NCBI GenBank assembly: GCA_028583405.1
Contig: CM053253.1
Location: forward strand, 5,974,796-6,038,795
Direction of reading: 5' to 3'
DNA: 64,000 nucleotides
DNA from: Pogonophryne albipinna
Lineage: Eukaryota > Chordata > Actinopteri > Perciformes > Artedidraconidae
In this document: positions 23,891 through 35,203 of the stretch, in pieces
How positions within the stretch are numbered: the first letter of the stretch is position 1
Layout: every line of letters starts with the position of its first letter
The notes under the pieces: model-generated
What the model was told of the DNA's origin: nothing
What the model saw: only the letters and a program-made list of their open reading frames with translations
Databases searched by the model: none
Position numbers and translations under genes: made by a program

Positions 23891-25049
23891 TGTTTCAAAC
23901 ATCAGATTGACATTGTAAGCTTTGAGGTCAATGTCTTGACACTTATTGGATGGATTGACATTGAAGTTTGTACAGATTATTAATTTGCCCAGTAGATGAA
24001 TCCACTGAGTTTTGTGGATTCCCCTGATGTATCTATACGCATGCTGATTAAAGTTTTAACTTATCTAGTCAAATACTTCCCCTTTACTAGATGGATGGCA
24101 CGACATTAAGTCATTTTCCCTCTGATTCCCTGCAACTATTGAGTGGATTTTCAGGAAAATCATAAAATGATGTCCCTCTTATAGAATGACTTATCATAGA
24201 TCCATACTTCTTTTTCTTGCGCAATCATTAGATCAACATTTAACATCTTTATGACAGCGGTTTATGGCCAAAAACCTGTCAAATATGTCCTATCAACCTC
24301 AGCTTTACTCTGTGTCCTTGCCAATTACAAAACGCTAACAGGCTGAACTAAGACGAGAGCAAACATGATAAAATATACAAGCTGCTCAACATCAATATTT
24401 CACATTTTCTATTACATCTGCTGTTTCCACTGTTGTGATATGAAGGCCATGTTATTTTATTTCAATACTTTGCAGTGGGCTTGGATTGACTATAGGATAA
24501 CTCACAATATGTCTGTGAGTTTGGAAACATATTTCAATTTGACATAATCATGCTTGTTCAGGTTTACCCTTTGGATCTGAGGCTTGAGAGATGTTCTGCT
24601 TTGCCAAATGTATGTTTGCAAAACACCCCGAGTCATCCAGAAAACTACTTAGTATGGGAGAAATGACTGAATCGTCATTGTCTGCTGCCAGCAGGTGATT
24701 TTCTGATGGACTGTTTCCCAGCGGGTGGTGAGTGTTCATCACATGGGGCGGCTGCCAGACACATTGTGTAGAAAAATGCCTTGTGGAGAATTGCTGGCTT
24801 TATTTCTACTAAAATTGATGCATTAATGGCTGAGTGGATTAATGGATACGTGGACGGATTGATGATGGATGTAGTTGTTTGATTTCTCTATTGGCATTGC
24901 TCGAGGGTTGGCAATGTTGGTCTGTTGGCCGTCCGTTTGGTTACCCAATCAAATCCAGACTGAAATACCTCAACTATTGGATGACATTTTATATGATTTG
25001 TGTTACCCAGAGTAAAAAGTTAACTGGCCATGGATATCACTCGACCTTC
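23891..25049. other. Non-coding stretch
   Basis: No gene found. It includes several TGGATGGATTG-like motifs scattered over 23.5-24.9 kb, but no ordered array. Confidence 0.45.
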
Positions 25050-25057
25050 CTTCAGTG

Positions 25058-25220
25058 CAGGGGCGGACTGACCATTGGGAATAGCGGGAGTTTTCCCGGT
25101 GGGCCGGTCGGACAATTCACTAGCCCCCCTCCCCCCGTTGACAATTGACTAGCGGTACCGAGTTGGGCCGGTCGGCTGGTTGAGTTACCCGGGCTGATTT
25201 TTAGTCCCAGTCCGCCCCTG
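25058..25220 (+). mobile_element. Short hAT-type MITE (163 bp)
   Basis: Ends CAGGGGCGGACTGACC and CAGTCCGCCCCTG, with 8-bp TSD CTTCAGTG/CTCCAGTG (25050-25057 and 25221-25228, one mismatch). The interior GTGGGCCGGTCGGACAA and ACCCGGGCTGATTT blocks match the copy at 7231-7422. Confidence 0.85.
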
Positions 25221-25228
25221 CTCCAGTG

Positions 25229-26620
25229 CCTCCGTGTGGATCACTTTTTCGGAAATGTAGTAAAAGACATGGTTGTGTCCCCAAAGCTACTAATTGTATA
25301 TTTTCTAGATATCTCAAGTAAAATACTGGACGCAGGATGTTACGATTTCAGGTGTTTAATTGCAAGAACACCATCCAATCCAATCTCTTTATATAGTCAC
25401 AGGTGTTGCTTAACCTTACACCATTCCCTTATTGACTACTAATTGACTATAGGTGGCGCTAATTCACCTCTTCTATTGCGTTCATGATATCTAAATCTAA
25501 AACAGTAATCCGTTTTTTAAAGGAAAAGACAAGTACCACCTCACAGCAGAGCGACCTGCCCCTTTAAGACATTTATTGCCTGGTATTGAGCCGGTGCAGG
25601 AACATGGAGCCCGGACACGATAAAGTCAATTAGCCTGTTTTCATTATACAGCAGGATATGTGATCTAGTCACCATGGCAACTGAACCCAGGGATGCACAC
25701 CCAGGTTTCACAAAAATAAAGTCAAGGGGTTCAATGTTTTGATTAGCATTTTGTCAGAAACCCTGACATACTTCAAGCATCTTTTACAATGCATTGTTTA
25801 AATGAAAAACATGAACAGAAAATTCTCACTGTAGTGTAAAAAATGAAATTCTGCCTCCTACCAAATATGTAATCCATCCACATGTATTTTTGTCCATTAA
25901 ATGTGTGTGTAAGTGAGTGAATCTAACAGCTTGTGTATCCTTTCAAGCATTGAAGTGCTCTAAGAACAATTCTGAGTTTTTTTAGCAGCCCTCTTAGCAA
26001 TAAAAAGACAATATGCCTTTGCTAAATGTGACAAAAGGCAATTCTGTTTGTCTGTATTTAGAAGATGCCTCCACTCCAGAGGTCTCACTCCAGTGCTTCG
26101 TACCTGATATATTCTCCCTAACCTCAGCTTCCTCAAGCATGAAATCATCCGGGAAGAATGATAGGATGTTTGGCTGCGAGCGGTGGAGAGAGATTTGTTT
26201 CGGTTCAGATAAACACAGCGCTGACTGTTGTCTCAGCAATTGAGAACACTTTTCTATTTCAATTTTCAAAGTGTACAAGGCAGAAAATAATCGCACAAGT
26301 TCAGCTATCCACCTAATCGCCTTGGATTTCTGAGCTGTCACTCCTAAAGAAATGAGATAATATTTTTGTTTTGCTTAAGCTCTGCCATCACAAACAAAGT
26401 ATACTGTTATAAAAGATTACTGTGAAAATCACTAAAGGGGAGGAAATAAAGATAGAAACACCAAAACAACGCAAAGTCGTAAAGGCTCAAACTATATATA
26501 GAGATTGAACAACAGCTGTTGTCAACGTCTTGCTATGAAGCTGTGTCTTTGTAGATGTAAGAATTAGACTTCAACTTCACAGGTTGTTTGTTTTTAACCA
26601 GCATTGCCAAAACAAATGGC
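25229..26620. other. Non-coding stretch
   Basis: Open frames overlap on both strands around 25994-26341 (up to 115 codons) without recognisable domains or splice support. No gene is called. Confidence 0.45.
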
Positions 26621-26624
26621 TTAA

Positions 26625-27550
26625 AGGGGACATATTCTACTTATTTTCAGGTTCATATTTGTATTTAGTGTCTCTACTGTGTCATGTCTCCATGCTTTAA
26701 TGTTCCAAAAGGTCTTTATTTTTCTCATACTGCCTGTGCTGCAGCACCTCTATTAGGTACTATCTACTTCAAGTGTTACAAGAGGCGCATTCACACCGCA
26801 GTACTTTTCCCACAAAGGTTCATGAGAACTTAGTTCATGAGAACTCTTTTGTCGCGTTCACACCAAAAAGAGCCGGTACTAAAATTAGTTCATGAGAACC
26901 TTTTTAACCCCACGAAAGTCCCTGCTAGAGAGCAGGGACTTTCGTGCGGCTCTCTTGTGAGAAAAGAGCTATATTTCTGATTGGCTGGGCGGATTGCAAA
27001 CCACGCCCCGTAAAACTCCCAAAAAGTTTTGTGATGCCGCCATTTTATTATCCTCGTATTAGCATTATTAGCATTAGCATTAGCCCAGCGCAGAAACGCA
27101 GAGAGACTAACTTATGGCAACACAAAATAAAACATGGGAGCGGTGGAGATGAGGAGGTGTCGGCGTTCTGGCGATTTACTCGGAAGGCTTCAGTAGAAGC
27201 CAGTCCCCAACTCCGGGGACTTCCGGCCGGGGACTTTGGGCGGCAGGATACGCCGTGAAGTGGTTTGCGGCCTGCCAGTAAACCCAAAGCAGAAGAAGAA
27301 GAAGTGACGTCAGCGGCTTCATTTGCCTAATCCTCCCCCAGGGACTTATTCCGGTGTGAACACGATCTGTACTTCGTTCATGAGAACTAAAGAGTTCTCA
27401 TGAACTAAGTTCTCATGAACCTTTGTGGGAAAAGTACTGTGGTTTGAATGCGCCTAATGTGATGTCACTTTGTTCAGGAAGTAAACAAAGGAGTCAAATG
27501 GAGGCGGGGTGGGGAAAAGGGGAAATCCCAAAAAGCACAATAGGTCCCCT
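26625..27550 (+). mobile_element. TTAA-flanked MITE, AGGGGACATATT family
   Basis: Termini AGGGGACATATTCT and AATAGGTCCCCT, with TTAA on each side (26621-26624 and 27551-27554). Own sequence is about 250 bp, closely matching the compact copy at 33022-33271 (TTCAGGTTCATATTTGTATT, CATGCTTTAATGTTC, GTCAAATGGAGGCG). The other 670 bp are a nested element. Confidence 0.85.
26783..27455 (+). mobile_element. MITE nested in the TTAA element
   Basis: Long inverted ends: AGGCGCATTCACACCGCAGT on the left and, inverted on the right, AGGCGCATTCAAACCACAGT. The match continues through ACTTTTCCCACAAAGG and TTCATGAGAACTTAGTTCAT for about 65 bp. No clear TSD. The core carries a GAAGAAGAAG tract and a CTCCGGGGACTTCCGGCC segment. 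Superfamily not determined. Confidence 0.8.
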
Positions 27551-27649
27551 TTAAAATTGTTAAGCATCACATACATTAGTTTAATGAGGAATAACCCATA
27601 TGGCTCAAATGTATTGTTGACCAACCTAATATATTGATTAACCTCTTAA

Positions 27650-28022
27650 GCCCCACGGACCCGAGCTCGGGTCCGAAAATGCTATATATGTAGCAACAGT
27701 GCTATATCTGAAGTGTCATTCATGAAACTATTAATATTCCATACCCATCTGACCGGAGGAAACTTGGCTAACTGACGATACGTGAGTTAGTGAACGATCA
27801 TTTATAATTTATACTTTCTGTGGGGTATGTCATTTATTTCAGAAACACTTTTTGTTATATTCCATGGAAAGCTCTTAATATCCCGATAGCAATGAATATA
27901 TTAAATGCTTTAACAATAAATACATTAAAATATTTCACCTGTGGAAGCCGATTTGTTCCGGCTGTGTATTTTCAAATTCTAGCGCACTCGAGCTGGTTTC
28001 TCCAAAATTACATACCCCACCT
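27650..28022 (+). mobile_element. TTAA-flanked composite repeat
   Basis: Starts after TTAA (27646-27649) with GCCCCACGGACCCGAGCTCG, a hairpin-forming end like that of the element at 36345. It shares CTAACTGACGATAC with that element. The right part ends CATACCCCACCT before TTAA (28023-28026). An internal GTGGGGTATGTCATTT at 27819 mirrors this right end, which suggests a smaller TTAA MITE within or replacing the original right half. Confidence 0.55.
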
Positions 28023-28026
28023 TTAA

Positions 28027-29089
28027 GTAACATCATTATATCGACCTTTAATCAAGAAAATGTCCTTCTAATTTGGCACAAACGTCCACTTGTAATCAAA
28101 GATGAATTGATTTGAATTTGGTGGTCAAAGATTAAAGGTCAATGGGACTCTACAATCTTGGTCATAACTCAATAATTCATACACTTATTGACAAAACACA
28201 TAATACATTTTATTTATTCCCTCCAAGGCCTTTACCAAATACGGTAGATATGATATGAGTCTACCTCTTATATCATTGCACAGCTCTGCCTCTTTCAATT
28301 CTGATACACTGCACATATTTCATTCTCAGAGTACATTTTCCTATTCTTATTGTACTTGTGTATATGTATTTTTAATAGTTTGCCATTTTCAGTGGTTGAT
28401 GGAGTCATCGGTTATTTGTGTTCAATAAGTAACCATAATTGCATTTATATAAGGGGTTTCCCACACACAGTACTCTTGAATAGCTTTAGGGTTTCTGTAG
28501 GCTGGATTTGTATAATTACAAATGACAGAGGGCATTTAAATGAGGTTGTATGACTTCTGGAATAAACCACAGCTCCTACTTTGAAGCAGGCAAGTCAAAA
28601 TCCCGCTTAAACATGAAATATAACTTTTTCTGTACGAATCTAATCCCTTTTGTGTTTCTTTGATTGAACCCTGAGACTTCTCCTTGAAAGTTTAAGACTG
28701 CAGGATTAATGTGATCAAGCTGCATGCAGGAGGCCGCCCTCATCAGGCAGGGCTCTTTGTTTCCCTAATTATCAGTTGAGGTCGTCTCCTTCCCACCAAC
28801 TCTCAGTAATCTCATCCATAATAACACAGCTGCAGCAGAACTGTGGCAGGAGGCAGGATCCCCCAAACCTAAGCGCCTTTAGTGAGGAGAAGGAGGCAAA
28901 GCTGATCTGAAGACAGGCTGCGAGCAGCAGAAGGCCCTCCTAGGGTTTAATGTCTTGTTATTTTCCACTCTCAGTCCCAAAATGAACCGTTTTTCATCAA
29001 GGACGCCGAGTGTGTTTGTGTCACTTCCTGTTTACACATTAAGGCGTCTAGCAAGCTGAGAAATGGGGGAAATTGGAGAAAGTTGCTTT
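28027..29089. other. Non-coding stretch, possible conserved element
   Basis: No gene. The part around 28680-29040 is balanced in base composition and free of repeat marks, with AATTATC and CAGCTG motifs, as is common in regulatory DNA. This is inference only. Confidence 0.35.
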
Positions 29090-29345
29090 ATCATTTTATT
29101 CTTTAACAAATTACTTTTATTTTTTGTATTATTCATTATTATTATTTTATTTGAATTTGTTTTAATTTTGTTTTAATTTGATTTGTATTTACATTTGTAC
29201 TTATTTTTATAAATTATAAAAAATATTGTTATATTATTTTTAATTGATATTATTTTATTATTATTACCTTTTTAAATATGTATTTTATTTTATATTTAAT
29301 TGATTATTATTATCATTATTTATATTCATTTGTTTTGCTTATATC
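29090..29345. repeat. AT-rich low-complexity tract
   Basis: About 250 bp almost wholly A/T, with repeated TTATT and ATTATTATT runs. No coding content. Confidence 0.8.
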
Positions 29346-29519
29346 AAAAGATCATTTGTGAGGGTGATAGAGAGAAATCAGTCACGTACTTATGGAGAAT
29401 TAAATATAGCTATAAATTAAATAATAAACATCGAACAAAATAGCTTAATCCGAATATTTATTTCAGTGGTTGTCTCAGCCCCTTTATGTTCCTGTCATTA
29501 TAACTATACTTAAGTTATT

Positions 29520-29690
29520 TCAATCAATCAATGTTTATTTATATAGCCCAATATCACAAATGTTACATTTGTCTCATTGGACTTCACAGTTTGTACAGAA
29601 TATCAGTATGACAATACGACACCCTCTGTCCTTAGACCCTCACATCGTACAAGGAAAAACTTCCAAACATACACATGATACATCATGGAT
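29520..29690 (-). repeat. LINE tail, reverse orientation
   Basis: CAATCAATCAATGTTTATTT followed by ATATAGCCCAATATCACAAA and, further on, CTTAGACCCTCACATCGTAC and AAGGAAAAACTTCC. This is a common fish LINE 3-prime region read backwards. Directly followed by the solo LTR. Confidence 0.65.
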
Positions 29691-29705
29691 CATATGTGTC
29701 CTGTA

Positions 29706-30079
29706 TGTCACGGCTGGAGGGCATGGTACTATACACAGGACCCAAATGCAGAAGACTGGTTGAAATCCAAAATACTTTTATTGTATATAAGGCAAGGCAA
29801 AACGTAAAAATCCCTCAGAACAAAATCCTTCCAGCAACATCAAGAATCTCACAAAGACTAACAGAAAAAGTAGAACCTAAATGCACACAGGACTAATCAA
29901 ACAAGACACAGGTGAGGAGGGAGGAGAAAACACAGGGGCACACGGTGAACACAATCGGGTAATCAGGCAGGAGGGAACACAGAGACAGGAAGCAACAGAC
30001 AAGAACACTTTTCAAACTAAAACAGGAAAACAAAGACAGATCTAGACAGGACACAATAAAACACAGACAGATCGTGACA
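29706..30079 (-). mobile_element. Solo LTR, probably Ty3/gypsy
   Basis: A 374-bp unit that starts TGTCACGGCTGG and ends ATCGTGACA (TG..CA ends), flanked by a perfect 5-bp TSD CTGTA at 29701-29705 and 30080-30084. On the minus strand it has a TATATACAATAAAAG segment (polyadenylation signal AATAAA) before the LTR end, as expected of an R-U5 region. No internal gag/pol: a product of LTR-LTR recombination. Confidence 0.8.
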
Positions 30080-30084
30080 CTGTA

Positions 30085-31711
30085 GACCTGATTAACTGCA
30101 TGTAATGAGCACAGCTAGGGTGGGTGATTCATGTCTGAATTTTTACTTCCTCTCAATTTATTTTAACTTGGCCGACAGAAAGGGCATGCCATCTTTGAGG
30201 ACAGCTGAGTGACCTATTAAAGTGGACGTTGAGTGTACAAAGTAATTATGTAAGGCCAGATGACTAATGCCTACTTTAACACTCTCGTACTTGGCAACAG
30301 TGATTACACAAATCTGTTATTTTGCACATAAGTGAGTATTTAACATCCTCTGTGTTGTTACTCTTGTAACCCATGGGCTATGTAACACTCATGCATCGAG
30401 GGATTGTGTGACAGCGTGATGCATTGTTTCGTGTTTGGAGGCTAAATAAACCAGCAGATGGATATCGGAGGAGTCCATGGCAGTTTGGGGAGTAGTAGCC
30501 TAACTGTGAATTCCTTGTGGGAAAGCGCAGACTGGTATAATGATAAATGAAACTACAGAAAACATTTTGCTGATGTCTTAAAAAAACAGCTGTCTAAGAA
30601 TCTCTAAACAATATAGAAGGATAAATGCAGTCTAATCTTCTATTTAGCCCCTCGGGAATAGCTGCATAAACTATCACTGTCAGATTGTGTTTGAAATACT
30701 GAGGAGGGCATCTGGGGAATTTAACCACAAATGCAAAGGAAAAACTTAATATTTTTGCAAAGTCCAAATATATGTCTCTTAGTGTGCACTCAGCAAATGC
30801 CAACAGAGGTAATAACCACACAGTGTGCCACTCTTCATATGATTGGATACGACTGCGGATTATCACGTAGGCTGTGAGTGCCAGGCAAGCAGATAACCCT
30901 GCCTTCAGAAATTATTAATCACAATAAACCAACGCTAAAGTGTTTTTTCCCCTACTGTGAATGCATCAGCATCAGAAAAAAACTGCCTTACATATAAGAT
31001 ATACTTTATTATGCAACTGCGAGCAGCCGAGACTGATGACTGAGTGCAGAAAATGTGAGGATTTCTTTTACTACACAACAAAAAAAGACATTTCAATCAT
31101 CTGCGTTTCTATCTTATCCCTCACATGCTGACAGGTTTTATGGTTACGCCTTGCAATATTGTTTTTGTTCCGCAATTCACTGGGCAGAATTGCTCGGCAA
31201 CCACAAAAGATGGCATTCGATAACGATGAAGACTCACAGACGAGTGACCACGAATGTGATGGTGTAATTTTCCAATTGTGTTGTTAATCTCACCGAGGGC
31301 ACGTCAGCACAGGCTGGGTTTAAAGAAGAGAGTGCTTTAAGAACACGGCCTCTGTGTGTAATTGGGCATTAAGCATGTTTTAAATGTGAGTCATGGTAAT
31401 AATAGTGGACGACAAACGCTTGACAGGAGATTTGTGCAGGGATTACAGATCGCACACACAGGGTGATGCCTGAGTGAGAGATGCTCTTTATCACATGGCT
31501 GGCAGCACATGAGGAGTTGTAGCTGACATGGAACAACAGATACAATGTGGATTACCTTGGAGCGCAGGGAGAGCCCATTACACTGATGTCCTTCACTGCA
31601 TGATAAACATTATGGAAGCTGCAAGACGTCAAATCCTAATCTGTGGAGTTGGAGAAATTTGCTAAATAAACAGTGCAGCGAGAGGCATGACGCAACACTC
31701 AAACCAAAAAG
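30085..31711. other. Non-coding stretch
   Basis: No recognised gene or transposon boundaries. Short frames only. Confidence 0.5.
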
Positions 31712-31715
31712 TTAA

Positions 31716-32395
31716 ATAAGACTTATAATGCTCATTTTCAGGTTCATACTGTGACATGTTTTCATGCTTTAATGTTCAAAAAGCTCTTGTGCCCAGAGCC
31801 CAGTCTGCTCTGATTGGTTAGCTGGCTGGCTCTGTTGTGATTGGTCAACCACCTAGAGATGTCCCACCCCTTAGCCTACCACTTACAATGTGTTGGAGCG
31901 CTAGCCAATAGTAGCGTGAATGTTATATAAACATATCACTATGATACAGAATTAAAACAATGAGTCCAATCAGGGCCGTCCCTGGCCAACATGAGGCCCC
32001 ACGCAAAGTTATATGATGAGGCCCTCTGTTTCGCGAGCATCGACGGGGGGGTTGCTAGTGGTGCCTCGCAGCGGCGAAACCGTGCCACACTAATTGCGCC
32101 GCATAAGCGCATAGGTGCGCCGCATTTTCGGCTCAGGTGAGGCCCCCTACGCAAGATGAGGCCCCCTCCGCAAGATGAGGCCCCCTCCGCAAGGTGAGAC
32201 CCCATGCAGTCTGCATGATCGGCCTGTAGGGAGGGACGGCCCTGAGTCTAATGGAGGCGTTTCAAGCACGGGGGGAGTGTGTGGGAGGGAAACTTTGTGA
32301 TTTTAGGCTTTTGCAGACAATTGACATGCACATAAACCTATGTAACAGTATAGGAAAGAGAACACCCCAAAAAGCCTAAATAGGGCCCATTTTGA
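31716..32395 (+). mobile_element. TTAA-family MITE interrupted by a hAT MITE
   Basis: Follows TTAA at 31712-31715. It carries the family blocks ATGCTCATTTTCAGGTTCAT, ATGCTTTAATGTTCAAAAAG and GCGCTAGCCAATAG, and on the right AATGGAGGCGTTTCA and CCCCAAAAAGCCTAAATAGG. The right terminus is worn, so the end is approximate. The hAT MITE at 31971-32244 splits it. Confidence 0.7.
31971..32244 (+). mobile_element. hAT-type MITE (274 bp) with tandem core
   Basis: Ends CAGGGCCGTCCCTGGCC and GGGAGGGACGGCCCTG. TSD AGTCCAAT (31963-31970) / AGTCTAAT (32245-32252), one mismatch. The host's empty site is seen in the related copy at 33.2 kb (GGAGTCCAGTGGAGGCG). Near the right end a TGAGGCCCCCTCCGCAAGA unit of about 19 bp is repeated three to four times. 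Confidence 0.88.
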
Positions 32396-33017
32396 TGTTT
32401 GGATGTTGCCTTAGAAACATCATGTAGTTCTAGGATACACCTTTACTCCAAATGAATCAATCTAATTATAAATGAATAAGTAAAATAACCTCGTAAACTA
32501 CCGCTGAATGCTGAGCGCAAATATTCACCATCTGAGCTGGAATAAATCCGCCCAGGTGTATTTTTGCAAGCGCTCATAAATAAACCATGCAAATAAAGAT
32601 AATAATACATATACAAATAAATTGTATCCAGGGAAGAGTTTGCTGACCAAGCCTCTCAGTGTGTTAAAGCACAATAAAGATGATTTTGTTCAATATTTTA
32701 TGCAGCCGCCGCCGCTAACGAGTGTTTTGCTTTTACCCGACACCAAATAATACACATGCTTATTCAACAAGGCCGAGGAAGAGGAGGGGGGTTATTATCG
32801 AGCTCTTCAAAGCCGTCACCACATGGAGAGGCACCGCTGTGCACAACAAATGTGGAATTCAATTAAGCAAAGCACATCTTGACCTTTGATAGCAAAACAT
32901 AAGAAGATGGTTATTGTCATGCGTTGTATAACTGTGTCCTGGGGTGCAAAGGAACAATGTACATTTACTCAAGTAGTTATTTTACAGCTTTAGGAGCTAC
33001 TTTACCGATAAAGATTA
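32396..33017. other. Repeat-free non-coding block, possible conserved element
   Basis: No gene. About 32460-32900 lacks transposon marks and has homeobox-like AATTA and TAAT motifs, CATAAATAAACCATGCAAAT (octamer-like ATGCAAAT) and a CCGCCGCCGC run. It looks like candidate regulatory DNA; not proven. Confidence 0.35.
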
Positions 33018-33021
33018 TTAA

Positions 33022-33271
33022 AGAAGACATATTGTGCTCATTTTCAGGTTCATATTTGTATTTAGTGCCTCTTTGGTGACATGTTTCCATGCTTTAATGT
33101 TCAAAAAGCCCTTTATTTTTCTGCCTGTGCACAATGTGTTAAAGCGCTAGCCAATAGAAGTGTGATTGTTACATAGTGTTGTCAATATCTTACAGTATAG
33201 TAAGTAAGAAGTAAACAAAGGAGTCCAGTGGAGGCGTTTCAGGCAGGGGTTGAGAGTGTACTACGGCTTCT
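33022..33271 (+). mobile_element. TTAA-flanked MITE, compact copy
   Basis: Termini AGAAGACATATTGTGCTC and CTACGGCTTCT between TTAA sites (33018-33021 and 33272-33275). It gives the uninterrupted form of the elements at 26625 and 31716. Confidence 0.75.
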
Positions 33272-33339
33272 TTAATACAAATTAAATAATAGATTATGAC
33301 ATATTCTTTTCGACTAAACTAACAAACAGTGTAAAAAGG

Positions 33340-33999
33340 TATAGAGAGGCGAAGTCCCGCCCATCTACTTCCGCCCCATGGGACCTTATTTCGGAAAAAG
33401 TTTGTATTGAAGTCAATGGAGAGAGAAAGATTATCTTTTGATCCCGTTTGAATTGTGCCACGAAGAATTACACATATGATGTTTGTCAATTTAAAAAATC
33501 ATTTCCATGTCAAAAAAGTCACAGTTTGTCGTAAAAATGAAAAATACGCAACTAGAAAGACTACAAATCCCAGAATCCCGGTCCGCATGCTGGCTCTCAC
33601 GGAACCGACTAACTCCCCTTGTGTGTATGTACAGCTCTCAACGCGCCCAGACTTGTAGTGATTTTCACCTCTTTAAATACTTTCCGCCTCATTCTGAAAG
33701 AAAGAAGTGAAATGTGCAACGTGACGGCCGTCTTGGTGTGTGGTGCGAGACGGGAGATGTAGTTCATTGAGCGTTTCACACAAAAAAAGTGTAACTTCAC
33801 AGTTTTACGACACATTATTATTTTTTTTACTTGCAAAATTATCTTTTAAATTGATAAACATCATATGTGTAATTCGTGGCACAATTCAAACGGGATCGAA
33901 ACATAATCTTTCTCTCTCCATTGACTTCAATACATACTTTTTTCCGAAATAAGGTCCCATGGAGGTCCACCGGAAGGGGAGGGACTTAACCTCTCTATG
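33340..33999 (+). mobile_element. Foldback element with about 190-bp arms
   Basis: The left arm from TATAGAGAGGCGAAGTCCC and the right arm ending GGGACTTAACCTCTCTAT are inverted copies. They include CCATGGGACCTTATTTCGG, GAAGTCAATGGAGAGAGAAA and CACATATGATGTTTGTCAAT. The central 260 bp include ACTACAAATCCCAGAATCCC and GAGATGTAGTTCATTGAGCG, also partly inverted. A one-armed relative lies at 54900-55270. No transposase. Confidence 0.8.
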
Positions 34000-34009
34000 A
34001 AAAGAATCG

Positions 34010-35203
34010 CCCACTTTCCCAGCTGCAACATTAAAGTGATGAAGTCTTTAAAGCAGCAATATTTATAATACACTTATATATATATATGATTGTGAAGTGG
34101 GTCATACTGCATAATGAGTACTTTTCGTACTTCAAGAATATGTTGCTGCTTATTATATGTTCTTTTAGTTGACTACAATCTTGAATGCAGGACTTTAACC
34201 GAGTGTTGTATAAACTGTATTTTACTGAAGTAATACATCTTAGCACTTTTTCCACCTCGTGACTTACACGCAAAAGTACTTTGTGCTGGTCAGTGTTTTC
34301 ATCAGCTCCACCGTGTTTATGACTGGTCTGCTGTGTTACCCCCCCCCCCCCCCCCCCCGTCACTATCGATAAAACGTCTCTATCGAGTGTTTCTTTCTCT
34401 CCGGGGACATGTATTGACATTCAAAACTGCAGTTTGTCACATCAATAATTTACACTGCCACTCTGCTGTTGCCTGGAATATGCAACAGAGCATCGCAAGT
34501 CGCAACAAATGTGTATTATGTATCAATATTATAGATGTACCTGCATACTGTCCAGTGGATTTACTGCTGCACAATGAGAGGGTTTTATAATGTGCATATT
34601 TGTATGACTTAACGCCTAAAGCAAAAAACTGATGTGAAAATTAGTGGATTGATTGAGTGAAGTCTTGATGAATTACTCTTTTTAAATCAACTTCATACAG
34701 TACCTTGAGGTGACTATGTTCCATTTGAATTATTGATAACAAAGATATCCACAACCTTTGATCTATGCAGACTTTACTTTTTAGTTTTCAGTGTAAGAGA
34801 CCTTCATCGGAGTGTATCTCTTATACTCATTGATTATTCCAGCACCACAAATATTGAGCCGGGAGAAGCAGTGGTCGTCCTGTGTAATCTCCTTTTCAAT
34901 TATTTACATCAAACCACGTGCTAATTCGTAAATCTTTCATATTCCAAACGTCTCGCCATGAGGTCAAACTGCTTGATTAATTGTGATATTTAAAACCAGA
35001 CACTGTTTAGAGTATTACTGCTGTTGCAAATATTTTTGCATGGGAGTGCATCTTATCACTTATGCTGGTTTACAGATACAGCAGTGCATTCATAATAAAT
35101 ACACATAAAAAGCACTTTACATTTCCAAACCCAGCGATATCTTATTTATATAGATAGAATGTTGTACCAGCTGTTCCAAAATCAAACTCAGTGGCTAATT
35201 TAC
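34010..35203. other. Non-coding stretch with poly-C tract
   Basis: C-run of about 19 at 34340-34358. Around 34110-34200 there is a weak match to the GTGGAAGAAGTA MITE interior (TTGAATGCAGGACTTTA). No gene. Confidence 0.45.

Noticed and set aside
25994..26341. 115-codon minus-strand frame
   Set aside because: No recognisable motif, no good splice sites, and a competing frame on the other strand.
34031..34420. 129-codon minus-strand frame and 85-codon plus frame over a poly-C run
   Set aside because: Low-complexity and repeat-derived, without domain or splice support.
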